Source: Flammeovirgaceae bacterium UBA4465
GTDB taxonomy: Bacteria; Bacteroidota; Bacteroidia; Cytophagales; Cyclobacteriaceae
Reading direction: 5' to 3'
DNA: 38,524 nucleotides
NCBI GenBank assembly: GCA_905182375.1
Contig: CAJJBF010000016.1
Location: forward strand, 1-38,524
A model generated the notes under the pieces. The model searched no databases. It was not told the origin of the DNA and worked only from the letters and a program-made list of their open reading frames with translations. Shown one piece after another: positions 27,950 through 35,931 of the stretch. Within the stretch, counting starts at the first letter, position 1; every line of letters begins with the position of its first letter. Position numbers and translations under genes: made by a program.

Positions 27950-29033
27950 GATCATTGTGAGATTTCGATGTCTCATAACAGAGATAAATACCTAACAAAA
28001 GAAAAGGAATACTTAACATTTGGCCCATATTTAGCCAAGAAAAATTAAACATAGAAGTTTCTTCTTTAAAAAACTCTAATAACACTCTACTCCCAAACAA
28101 CACCACTAAAAAAATACCAAAGATTCTGCCAATCGATAACGTTGAATGGGATCGATACCACAATCGAATTAAAGATAAAAATAAAATTAAATAGACAAGG
28201 GCCTCATATAACTGCACAGGATATCGCGGAATTCCTTTAACCGCCGTACTTAAATCAAAATGGTCCTGATGCTTTTTCATAATAATAGGGGCATGTGACC
28301 CATAGTTGTTTCCTTTATTTCTTGCCAGAACTTGAAGTCTGTTATGAATAACATTTTGACGATAGCCAGCGACTACCCTTGTATCTCTTACTCTATTATT
28401 AAAATGAAAAAGAAGCACTAAACTGTCACTCCTACCAAGGCTTACCTCCATCTCGTCTATAGACCCCACATGTGATAAAATATCACGCTCAAGTGGCCAA
28501 CTATGTATTACCCCGAAAAAATTTGACGAAGGCTTTCCTAATGATTCTGCATTTACAAAGTTGCCCACTCTAATAAAACAACCCCCCAATGCTACCACTA
28601 TAACCATCCGATCGATATATTGAAGATAACTGTAACCTTCTCTTTCAGTACGAATAAATGTTCTCTGAGTAAAATCCCAGTGATACGTATATAGGGCAAC
28701 CGCTACCAAAATACCGATAGAAGTCCCATGACTCGACAATCCTCCCTTCCACATCATCAAAGCCGAAGTGAAGCTGTTTAACAGATGAGGCTCATAAAAA
28801 ATGACATGTCCCAAACGGGCCCCAATGGCAGTGCCTACAATCATATAAACAAGTAGCATATCTGCCTCGATACGCCAACATCCTTCCCGTAAGAACATAT
28901 ACTTTACCACATAACGACTAATGGCAAACCCAGCAGCAAATAGAACTCCATAAATGGTCAATGACAAGTGATCCCATTTGTAGAGTACCGGATCAAAGTC
29001 TATAAGAATAACACCTATAAAGTTAGCTTGCAT
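27939..29033 (-). CDS. lgt: Prolipoprotein diacylglyceryl transferase
   Basis: A 364-residue polytopic inner-membrane enzyme that moves diacylglycerol from phosphatidylglycerol to the lipobox Cys of prolipoproteins. Family motifs visible are GARLGHVIFYEP, GGLSSHG, the Lgt signature region GGCFIRVGNFVNAESLG and RYPVQLYEA before the last helices. It is longer than Escherichia coli Lgt (about 290 aa), mainly because of an insert of about 70 residues between the signature and RYPVQLYEA. The ATG at 29033 is chosen: it gives an 11-bp overlap (ATGCAAGCTAA) with the ROK stop and a normal N-terminus; a TTG at 29081 is possible but unlikely. Finding lgt inside a PUL operon between a sugar kinase and a lipoprotein gene is unusual; it may be the sole housekeeping copy or a second copy. 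Confidence 0.92.
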   Translation of the reverse strand: MQANFIGVILIDFDPVLYKWDHLSLTIYGVLFAAGFAISRYVVKYMFLREGCWRIEADMLLVYMIVGTAIGARLGHVIFYEPHLLNSFTSALMMWKGGLSSHGTSIGILVAVALYTYHWDFTQRTFIRTEREGYSYLQYIDRMVIVVALGGCFIRVGNFVNAESLGKPSSNFFGVIHSWPLERDILSHVGSIDEMEVSLGRSDSLVLLFHFNNRVRDTRVVAGYRQNVIHNRLQVLARNKGNNYGSHAPIIMKKHQDHFDLSTAVKGIPRYPVQLYEALVYLILFLSLIRLWYRSHSTLSIGRIFGIFLVVLFGSRVLLEFFKEETSMFNFSWLNMGQMLSIPFLLLGIYLCYETSKSHNDHEI

Positions 29034-29958
29034 TGGAAGGGGTTCTTCTAGATGTGGTTCGGTCCAAACAAGCAGCCCCAATAGCCCCTGCGTAGCTCCC
29101 CAATGCAGATTTCATTATTTTAACTGCTCCTGAAGGTGTCCAACAATGTTGATCTATCGCTGCTTGAAATTCAGGGATGTAGGCACTTACTCCTTCAGCA
29201 ATCCCACCACCCAAAACAATGAGTTCAGGATCATAACAATGGACTGCATTAATCATTATGGTCTTATATACTTTAATTAACTGAGCCAAGATATTTTGAA
29301 AGACAGGTAAGCGGACGTTTTCGGGCGCCAGCAGCGCCTTGAAACCCTGACTACATAAATCCCCACGATTTATCTCATGGAATTTATTGTTTAGCCACCA
29401 ACCAGAACCTTCACTTTCGGCACATCCCACTCCGTTACAATTACATTTGCCTCCCTCGTATTGAATAATCGTATGGCCCAATAAGTTACCGGCTAGATGA
29501 TTTGATCCTCTTAAAAGCTTACCTTCCAACATAACGGCACTACCTATGCCCGTGCCTAATGTCAACATACAGCTATTATGATAGCCCTTGGCCCTCCCAA
29601 AATGATACTCACCAATTAAGGCTGCTCGGGCATCATTTTCTAGAAATAAAGTTGCTCCAAATTTCATTTTGACCCACTTTTCCAAATCAAAGTCCATTGC
29701 ATCCGGATACTTAACATAGCGAGACAAAATTTTATTATTGTAGGCATCTACAATAGAAGGGAATGCAATGCCAATAGAACTCACATGCTCAGAATGGCCT
29801 ACAAAAAATTCATCAATGCAACCTGACAGATCATCAAGTATATATTGCACACTTGAACTATCTCGAACCACAATTGAAGTTTGAAATAAAATTTCACCCT
29901 TATTGATTACAACCACCTGAGCACTGGTGCCTCCCAAATCTATGCCAACCGAATACAT
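29023..29958 (-). CDS. ROK-family sugar kinase, probable mannokinase/glucokinase
   Basis: A 311-residue cytosolic kinase of normal ROK length. It has the ATP motif GIDLGGTSAQ (7-11 core), the catalytic Asp109 in FLENDARAA, GTGIGS (135-140), and the ROK zinc site His162 with GKCNCNGVGCAES (Cys172, 174, 179). ROK proteins with this site phosphorylate glucose, mannose, fructose or N-acetyl sugars; those with an N-terminal DNA-binding domain are regulators, and none is present here. With an isomerase for mannose-6-phosphate in the same locus, mannokinase activity is the best guess. It is the first gene of the upstream operon, with a palindromic operator candidate 118 bp ahead of its ATG. Confidence 0.9.
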   Translation of the reverse strand: MYSVGIDLGGTSAQVVVINKGEILFQTSIVVRDSSSVQYILDDLSGCIDEFFVGHSEHVSSIGIAFPSIVDAYNNKILSRYVKYPDAMDFDLEKWVKMKFGATLFLENDARAALIGEYHFGRAKGYHNSCMLTLGTGIGSAVMLEGKLLRGSNHLAGNLLGHTIIQYEGGKCNCNGVGCAESEGSGWWLNNKFHEINRGDLCSQGFKALLAPENVRLPVFQNILAQLIKVYKTIMINAVHCYDPELIVLGGGIAEGVSAYIPEFQAAIDQHCWTPSGAVKIMKSALGSYAGAIGAACLDRTTSRRTPSNAS

Positions 29959-30342
29959 TATCTATGTTTATAAGTTTTATACTCAATGATCCATAGGACA
30001 AAGCCCCATGTGTCCACTTCAATAAATTAGCCCTACTTTAATGAAAGATGATTCATTTTAAAATAAACGGGATCCATATGTTCGAACATATAAAGGTCAT
30101 CTATGGGTCATTAGTATCCAACATAAAGGTAAAAAAAATAATTGGATCCGGTTTTATTGATTCAGGTAATGACATTAGTTTAACAAACCATTTTTGTTGT
30201 CAAAAAGTTGAGCATTAGAGCTGTTATCATATTTAAGAATTATAGTTAACTTTATAAAGAAATAAATTTGCTTTATTTTAAGATTTAGAAAAGGAGTTCT
30301 ATTTCAAATATTATAAAATTCAGTAATTAAATTAAACTCAAA
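29959..30342. other. Divergent intergenic region, 384 bp
   Basis: No coding frame longer than a few codons is present on either strand. The gap holds operator site 1 (30076-30091), a half-site TATGTTTA at 29963-29970 just ahead of the ROK ATG, an inverted pair ATCCAA/TTGGAT at about 30116-30121 and 30143-30148, and TAAATTTG at 30263-30270, which matches the Bacteroidota -7 consensus TAnnTTTG for the plus-strand gene. No convincing -33 TTTG was found at the right spacing, so the promoter call is weak. Confidence 0.5.
30076..30091. promoter_or_regulatory. Palindromic operator candidate, site 1
   Basis: ATATGTTCGAACATAT is a perfect 16-bp palindrome in the gap upstream of the ROK-lgt operon. 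It shares TATGTT-NN-AACATA with site 2 at 24932-24947. The same core in front of both minus-strand operons that flank a GntR gene suggests one regulator for both. It also lies in the divergent gap to the gene at 30343, so that gene could be affected too, though it is over 250 bp away. Confidence 0.7.
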
Positions 30343-30747
30343 ATGAAAAAATTAATTCTTGTATGTGGATTGATATTTGGCTTAAGTGCTCAATCCTGTG
30401 TTTCTAAGTCGTTTTATCAAGATTTAATGACCGAAATGATTGCGACGTATCCAGAGTCAATGAATTCAGAATCGGACCAAAACTTCCTAGTGGGAATGGG
30501 TACAGGTCTTGCGCAAGCGATCTTGATGACCTACAGTTTTGATAAAATGAATTTCAACACGCTGAAAAGTGGTGCGCTGAACGGCATCTGGTTCAGTGGG
30601 GGCATTTGGCTGGTTGCAAACATGAATAATTTATTTCTATTCAAGTTTTATGATGTCTCTCTAATGATGAGTGATACACTCATCTCTGCCGCTTTTGGCC
30701 TTTTGGCTGGCGGGGCTATAGGTTGGACTTTAGATAAGCTAAAATAA
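30343..30747 (+). CDS. Small membrane protein of unknown function
   Basis: A 134-residue protein, not recognised. A signal-like N-terminus (MKKLILVCGLIFGLSAQSC) ends in a weak lipobox, and the C-terminal half has two or three hydrophobic segments (about 73-95 and 105-130, the latter LISAAFGLLAGGAIGWTL). It is the first gene on the plus strand after the PUL and is followed by a clear terminator hairpin, so it is probably transcribed alone. Nothing in the sequence links it to glycan use. Confidence 0.7.
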   Translation: MKKLILVCGLIFGLSAQSCVSKSFYQDLMTEMIATYPESMNSESDQNFLVGMGTGLAQAILMTYSFDKMNFNTLKSGALNGIWFSGGIWLVANMNNLFLFKFYDVSLMMSDTLISAAFGLLAGGAIGWTLDKLK

Positions 30748-30773
30748 AATTAACCTTGTTTCTTTATTAAAAG

Positions 30774-30809
30774 CTAAACCCATAGGTTCTCAGTAGCCTG
30801 TGGGTTTAG
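30774..30809 (+). terminator. Hairpin terminator after the small membrane protein gene
   Basis: CTAAACCCATAGG pairs with CCTGTGGGTTTAG (nine pairs, one mismatch, three more pairs) around a 10-base loop, 26 bp after the stop at 30747. A T-rich stretch follows. It separates this gene from the MBL-fold gene at 30849. Confidence 0.75.
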
Positions 30810-30848
30810 TTATTCTAATAAAATCTATGAAAATATGAGATTTAATCT

Positions 30849-31820
30849 ATGCGCTTTTTAAAATCAATGGCCCTTATTTTTGTAATAAATGTCTATGTCA
30901 AGGCCGCTACAGTTATAACTCCTCGGTTTGATCAGTCAAAATCAGATCAAGTGAACACCTTAAAAATAACGACCTTATCTACTATGTTGGCCGATAAAGG
31001 AATCGGAGAATGGGGTTATGCAGCACTCATTGAAGTCGATGGCCATAAAATATTGTTCGATACCGGAAATAAACCCAAAACTGTCCTTCAAAATGCCCTT
31101 GATTTAAATATAGATTTATCGGATGTGGAAGATGTTTTCCTGAGTCATAATCACAGTGATCATACGGGGGGGTTGTTGACTTTAAGAAATCATTTGAAAC
31201 AAAAAAATCCGAAAGCCCTCTCTAGAATTCATGTCGCTGAAGGTATTTTTAGCAAAAGAGTCAATGCTGAAAATGACATGCTCATATTGAAAGATAGCTT
31301 AGAATCAGATGGGGTAATTTTCATTATACACAAACAACAGGAAGCATTGTTCCCAGGTGTGTGGGTCACGGGGCCTATCCCCCGACTGCACGATGAGCGA
31401 AATTGGTCAGGAAATAGTCAAATTGAAACCCCAAATGGACCCATAGAAGACCGTATCCCAGAAGATCAATCCATGGCCATAAACACAGCCAAGGGTATTG
31501 TTTTGATTTCTGGATGTGGGCATGCCGGCATCATCAATACCCTTGAATATATAAAAGCGCATATTAATGAAGCCAAGTTATATGCCGCCATCGGGGGATT
31601 TCATCTGGTGACCGCCAATGATGCGCATTTGAAATGGACCGGAGAAAAATTGAAAGCCTTCGGTTTAAAAAAAATAATCGGTGCCCATTGTACTGGAATT
31701 AATGCGCTTTATGCCCTAAGAACCCAATTAAACTTGGGTAGATCAGATGCGGTAGTAGGCGCTGTGGGAGATTATTTTGATTTATCGTCAGGTATACATC
31801 CGGGTTTTATAGCCAGATAA
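30849..31820 (+). CDS. Exported MBL-fold metallo-hydrolase, COG1237-like
   Basis: A 323-residue protein with a short signal-like N-terminus (cleavage near VKAA). The metallo-beta-lactamase fold shows the zinc motif LSHNHSDHTGG (His100, His102, Asp104, His105), His225 in SGCGHAGIIN and His280 in IIGAHCTG. The whole layout, including LFDTGN and the GCGHAG strand, matches the COG1237 group named after 7,8-dihydropterin-6-methyl-4-(beta-D-ribofuranosyl)aminobenzene-5'-phosphate synthase. Substrates of exported bacterial members are unknown. There is no sign of a link to the PUL; the M14 peptidase follows after 107 bp. Confidence 0.88.
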   Translation: MRFLKSMALIFVINVYVKAATVITPRFDQSKSDQVNTLKITTLSTMLADKGIGEWGYAALIEVDGHKILFDTGNKPKTVLQNALDLNIDLSDVEDVFLSHNHSDHTGGLLTLRNHLKQKNPKALSRIHVAEGIFSKRVNAENDMLILKDSLESDGVIFIIHKQQEALFPGVWVTGPIPRLHDERNWSGNSQIETPNGPIEDRIPEDQSMAINTAKGIVLISGCGHAGIINTLEYIKAHINEAKLYAAIGGFHLVTANDAHLKWTGEKLKAFGLKKIIGAHCTGINALYALRTQLNLGRSDAVVGAVGDYFDLSSGIHPGFIAR

Positions 31821-31927
31821 CATTAAATTATAGTCTTATTTAAAGGTTGGCCGCTCTCATCTTTTGGACACGCATTAACTTTGAGGGTTGGTCCCTGATA
31901 TTTTGTATCCAATGAAATCGTTTAAAT

Positions 31928-34669
31928 ATGAAACATCTTTTTACCCTACTCATGAAAATTTCATCTCAACTGCAGTGGGTTTGCTCCAAAGGCTTGACCT
32001 CAATAATCCTAACTATTGGTGCTTTACTGATCACCAATGTTCCTGTTCAAGCACAAAATAGTTCGATTCCTTCACCAGAATCTATCTTAGGTTTTAAAGT
32101 AGGCGCCGATTTTAAATTGGCCAGTTATGAAGAGTCCCTTGATTATTTTCAAAAACTTGAAGCCTCTTCTGATCTTATTGAACTGCAATACGCCGGAAAA
32201 ACTTCAGAAGATCGCTCTTGGTATTATGCCGTGATTTCTTCAAAAGAAAACCTAGCCAATATCAAAAGGTATAAGGAAATCTCACAATTATTAGCCCACC
32301 CTGAAAAATTGTCAGTAGCACAGGCCAAAGCTTTGGCTCAAGAAGGTAAACCTATTGTCCATATCGATGGAGGTCTTCATGCTACCGAAGTCGCAGGTGC
32401 CCAGCATACCCTCTCCCTGGCACATTATTTATTGACGCATACTGAAGATAAAAAGGTGAAAGATATCTTGGACAATGTCATCCTGTTACTGTGGCCTTCA
32501 CTCAATCCTGATGGCCAAGACATCGTCGTTAACTGGTATAAGGAACATGTGGGTACGCCTTATGAAGCCGCTCCCATACCTTGGCTTTATCAAAAATACA
32601 TAGGTCATGACAACAATAGGGATGCTTACATGGTCAATATGATTGAATCCCGCAACATTACGCGGATTTGGCGCGAATGGGAGCCCAATATCATTCATGT
32701 TCATCATCAATCTTCTCCTTTTCCTACACGTATATGGCTTCCCCCCTTCGCAGAACCCGTTGCCACACGAACCCCTCCTTTGGTCGCCAGAGAAGTAAAT
32801 ATGATAGGTATGGCCATCGCCCAAGAATTGGAAACACAGGGCTTAGCAGGTGCCGTACACATGGGCAAAGGTTTTGATGCTTGGTACCCTGGTTATATTG
32901 ATTATTTGCCCGTCTTACAAAACATTCCAGCCTATTGGACCGAAACGGCACTTTACCGATATGCCACCCCTTATTTTTATACCCTAAAAGATTTTCCGAC
33001 CGATCGAAAAGGATTTCGTTTGGAGTCCCTTTATTCAAGTCCTTGGAAAGGGGGTTGGTGGCGTTTGTCTGATGCCGTTACTTATATGCAAACGGCATCC
33101 ATAGCGGTATTAGATTATGCCGCAAAATATTCAGAGGTGCTTTTATTCAATAAGTTTCAAGCAGGTAAACAAACCATTGAAAAATACAAAAAAGAACCCC
33201 CTTTTGCCTATTTTATTCCCCAAAAGCAAACTGATCCCGCAAGACCCGTCGAACTGCTCAAAAGATTGGCTTTTAATGGAATTCGTATTACGCAACTCAA
33301 GGCACAAGTTACTTTCAATAATATCAGCTACCCAAAAGGTACTTGGGTCATTCCAATGGATCAAGAATTCGGTGAATTGGCCAGACAAATTTTAGAAATA
33401 CAAAGCTATCCTGATCTTCGAGAGTATCCAGGTGGACCCCCGGAGCAACCCTATGATGCCGCTGGATGGACCCTGCCCTTTCAATTTGAGCTCAATGTGA
33501 TAGCCGCAGCAAGCCCGTTAACCGAAGAGGTGAGATCCGCCCTTGTAGATGTCCAGGGCGAAGCGGTAGATTGGCGGATGACGAGTAAGGAAGATGTAAG
33601 CAAAGTTGACTTTGCCCCAGGCGCAGGATTTAATACCAATAATGTCGCCGCAGGTATTCATCCCTTACCCGGTATACTCAAAGGAAGCGGTCCTCATTTA
33701 ATCTTAGATCCGAAAGAGAACAATATATTCAGGATCATGAATGAAGCATGGGAGCAACAACTCAACGTCAAATATGCTGAAAATAAATACCTTATCTCAG
33801 GAGCTTCCAAAACTCGAATCAATCAATGGATCAATGATTATGCTGTGAATGGTTTAATGACCACTTCAGGTGCGGGTGTGTCCCTCAAGCCAAGAATTGG
33901 CTTATACAGACCTTGGCGAGCAAGTATGGATATGGGATGGACCCGTTGGATTTTAGACCAATTTGGAACAAATTATACCAGCCTTCGTAATGAAGATTTC
34001 ATTGCAGGTCATCTTCAAGATCGCTTTGACGTCATTCTCATGGCTTCAGAAAGACCCCATACTATCGAAGATGGATACCCAAAGGGACAAGTACCCCCTA
34101 GGTACGAAGGTGGATTGGGTGCACAAGGCATAAGAAATTTAGACCAATTCGTATCTCAAGGAGGCACCCTGGTTTGCATGAATCAAAGCAGTAATTTTGC
34201 CATTGAAAAACTTTTCCTCCCCGTTGAAAATAAAGTAGCTCAATTGAAGCGCAAGGATTTTTTTACAGGAGGATCTCTCATGCACGTTTCCATTAATAAT
34301 GCCCACCCTGTCATGGCTGGCATGCCAAAAAACGCACATGTTTTTGTCTCTAACAGCCCTGTATTTAATACCTTAAAGGGATTTGAAGGTGAGGCATTGG
34401 CCAAATACCAACCCAACGGGTCTCCCCTAGCATCAGGTTATTTACTCGGAAGCGAATACATGAATGATTATGCTGCTGCCTTGGATGTGCACCATGGTGC
34501 AGGCCATGTGATTCTTTTAGGATTTCAGCCACAATGGCGCGGTCAACCTATGGGGACTTTTCGAATCCTATTTAACGCATTATTATTCAATCAAAATGTC
34601 GCAAAAGCACACCCCATCAATACCTCATTTTGGTCCAGTCCTCAGTCCATAGCATCCGAAAAAGAGTAA
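31928..34669 (+). CDS. Secreted M14-family zinc metallopeptidase with C-terminal amidotransferase-like domain
   Basis: A 913-residue secreted protein with a signal peptide ending near VPVQAQ (about 43). The M14 carboxypeptidase domain (about 65-400) has the zinc pair HATE (His151, Glu154), SLNPDGQD, the substrate-binding Arg in HDNNRD (231), and a candidate third ligand in HVHHQ (257-260). The C-terminal 250 residues (from RIGLYRPWRASMDMGWTRWI, through FDVILMAS and GGTLVCMNQSSN) resemble a class I glutamine-amidotransferase-like flavodoxin fold, seen in other Bacteroidota M14 proteins of this size. It probably trims peptides outside the cytoplasm. A second ATG at codon 9 is possible. A hairpin overlaps its stop codon. 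Confidence 0.88.
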   Translation: MKHLFTLLMKISSQLQWVCSKGLTSIILTIGALLITNVPVQAQNSSIPSPESILGFKVGADFKLASYEESLDYFQKLEASSDLIELQYAGKTSEDRSWYYAVISSKENLANIKRYKEISQLLAHPEKLSVAQAKALAQEGKPIVHIDGGLHATEVAGAQHTLSLAHYLLTHTEDKKVKDILDNVILLLWPSLNPDGQDIVVNWYKEHVGTPYEAAPIPWLYQKYIGHDNNRDAYMVNMIESRNITRIWREWEPNIIHVHHQSSPFPTRIWLPPFAEPVATRTPPLVAREVNMIGMAIAQELETQGLAGAVHMGKGFDAWYPGYIDYLPVLQNIPAYWTETALYRYATPYFYTLKDFPTDRKGFRLESLYSSPWKGGWWRLSDAVTYMQTASIAVLDYAAKYSEVLLFNKFQAGKQTIEKYKKEPPFAYFIPQKQTDPARPVELLKRLAFNGIRITQLKAQVTFNNISYPKGTWVIPMDQEFGELARQILEIQSYPDLREYPGGPPEQPYDAAGWTLPFQFELNVIAAASPLTEEVRSALVDVQGEAVDWRMTSKEDVSKVDFAPGAGFNTNNVAAGIHPLPGILKGSGPHLILDPKENNIFRIMNEAWEQQLNVKYAENKYLISGASKTRINQWINDYAVNGLMTTSGAGVSLKPRIGLYRPWRASMDMGWTRWILDQFGTNYTSLRNEDFIAGHLQDRFDVILMASERPHTIEDGYPKGQVPPRYEGGLGAQGIRNLDQFVSQGGTLVCMNQSSNFAIEKLFLPVENKVAQLKRKDFFTGGSLMHVSINNAHPVMAGMPKNAHVFVSNSPVFNTLKGFEGEALAKYQPNGSPLASGYLLGSEYMNDYAAALDVHHGAGHVILLGFQPQWRGQPMGTFRILFNALLFNQNVAKAHPINTSFWSSPQSIASEKE

Positions 34670-34699
34670 CACATAAATCAAAAATATGATCTATGTGTT
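34668..34699 (+). terminator. Hairpin terminator overlapping the peptidase stop codon
   Basis: AACACATA pairs with TATGTGTT, and an inner ATCA/TGAT stem continues after one A-C mismatch, leaving a six-base loop. It begins within the TAA of the peptidase gene and lies between two convergent genes, so it may stop transcription in both directions. No long T-run follows, which lowers certainty. Confidence 0.6.
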
Positions 34700-34745
34700 G
34701 AAGGTAACTTAACATGCTTGCGTTCAAATCCTTTTATTTCTTGAA

Positions 34746-35534
34746 CTATTTACCCGCTGATTGATTATCAAAAAAAAACTGAATAACATGGTTATTAAAC
34801 ACATTTCTACCATCAATATTACAAATATGACCCACAGCAGGAATGACAATAAAAGTTGATTTAGCTTGATTCCTTGCATACTTCCGAGCACCGCTTAGAA
34901 ATACATAATCTTGTCCTCCCATGATGATCAGGTTCTCAAAAGAACTTTTGGTCTTAAAAAAGCGCTTCAATAATTTTATAAAATATTTGGAAAGGGAAAC
35001 CCAGCGCATATAAGCCTCTCTGGTCAACTTCTGCGCTTCACGTTGATATATTTTTCTTGAAGTTTGATTTCTTTTTCGCGGCATGAGTATATAGGAGCAC
35101 AAACGATACATCATAGCATAGGGTAAGATCCTATTTAATGTCTTTGCGGCTTGAATGAAACATTTTAAAATGATATTAGCATTAAAGACCCCTCCTGCCA
35201 TCACTACTTTCCCAATATAAGTGGGATAACGCATTGATAAATCTTGAATCAATACACTCCCCAAAGAAAGCGTAATAAAATGTGCCTTTGCTATCTCTAA
35301 ATGATCCATTACTTCTTTAATATCATTAGATATTAATTCGAAATCATATTGACTCGGTGAGGGATTGATGGGCTCGGATGCCCCATGATCCCGTAAATCC
35401 AACATTAATAATTTAGCATGGTGCTGCAAAGCTTCCACTTGACGTTTCCAAGTTCGGATACTCCCTCCCGCCCCATGTATGAAGACGATCCAAATATTGG
35501 ATTCGGGATTAGGAATAACATTGAAATTAATCAT
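34746..35534 (-). CDS. Alpha/beta hydrolase
   Basis: A 262-residue cytosolic-looking hydrolase. The oxyanion region is FIHGAGGSIRTW, followed by LDLRDHGASEP. The nucleophile is Ser90 in ITLSLGSV, where Thr88 replaces the usual first Gly of the elbow. The acid is Asp209 in IIMGGQDYVF and the base His236 in AVGHICNI, so the triad is complete. The cap region is rich in Arg and Lys (PRKRNQTSRKIYQREAQ). Substrate unknown. It is convergent with the M14 peptidase gene and has no obvious operon partner. Confidence 0.85.
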   Translation of the reverse strand: MINFNVIPNPESNIWIVFIHGAGGSIRTWKRQVEALQHHAKLLMLDLRDHGASEPINPSPSQYDFELISNDIKEVMDHLEIAKAHFITLSLGSVLIQDLSMRYPTYIGKVVMAGGVFNANIILKCFIQAAKTLNRILPYAMMYRLCSYILMPRKRNQTSRKIYQREAQKLTREAYMRWVSLSKYFIKLLKRFFKTKSSFENLIIMGGQDYVFLSGARKYARNQAKSTFIVIPAVGHICNIDGRNVFNNHVIQFFFDNQSAGK

Positions 35535-35931
35535 AAAAGAAAGGTCTTTGGAAATAGGTAACTCATTAACGATTATAAAAAAAAGTTAGTTCTATAATCT
35601 CGACCTTCCAAATTCACCACTTATGAAAAGCAACTGCGCGAAGTAAGGTCTTTTGTCACTAATCCTCTAAAATCATCCGTAATAACCTGTCAAATACCCT
35701 TATTCAATAGGAATGATTACCCTACAGGGTGAATCTTCAGCCCTTTAAAAAAGGGAATAACTACCTTGATTAAACTCAACCCACTCCAGCCTTTATTAAT
35801 ATTCACAAACTATATTTTGACCTAATTAATTTGGATTTTATTGAATTATTAGGTATATTAATTGAGTTTAATTAGTAGGCGACGTTTTTGGCTTTCGAAA
35901 CAACTTACCTACAATCTGTAAAATTCAAAAC
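35535..35931. other. Divergent intergenic region, 397 bp
   Basis: No gene is supported here. Two small hairpins are visible: ACCCT-AC-AGGGT at 35719-35730 and CCCTTT-AAA-AAAGGG at 35741-35755. The stretch from about 35815 to 35880 is very AT-rich (repeated TTAATT) and probably holds the promoter of the plus-strand membrane protein gene, but no clear -33/-7 pair was found. Confidence 0.5.

Noticed and set aside
27752..28048. Plus-strand 98-codon frame
   Set aside because: Antisense across the lgt/propeller junction; both minus-strand genes are strongly supported.
29033..29081. Upstream TTG start for lgt
   Set aside because: It would add 16 residues unlike any Lgt N-terminus and lengthen the overlap with the ROK gene; the ATG at 29033 with an 11-bp overlap fits better.
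29963..29976. TATGTTTA half-site near the ROK start
   Set aside because: The second arm (TAAGTT) does not match the palindrome, so it is not called an operator by itself.
30116..30148. ATCCAA/TTGGAT inverted pair as a terminator
   Set aside because: Only six pairs with a loop of over 20 bases and no T-run; too weak.
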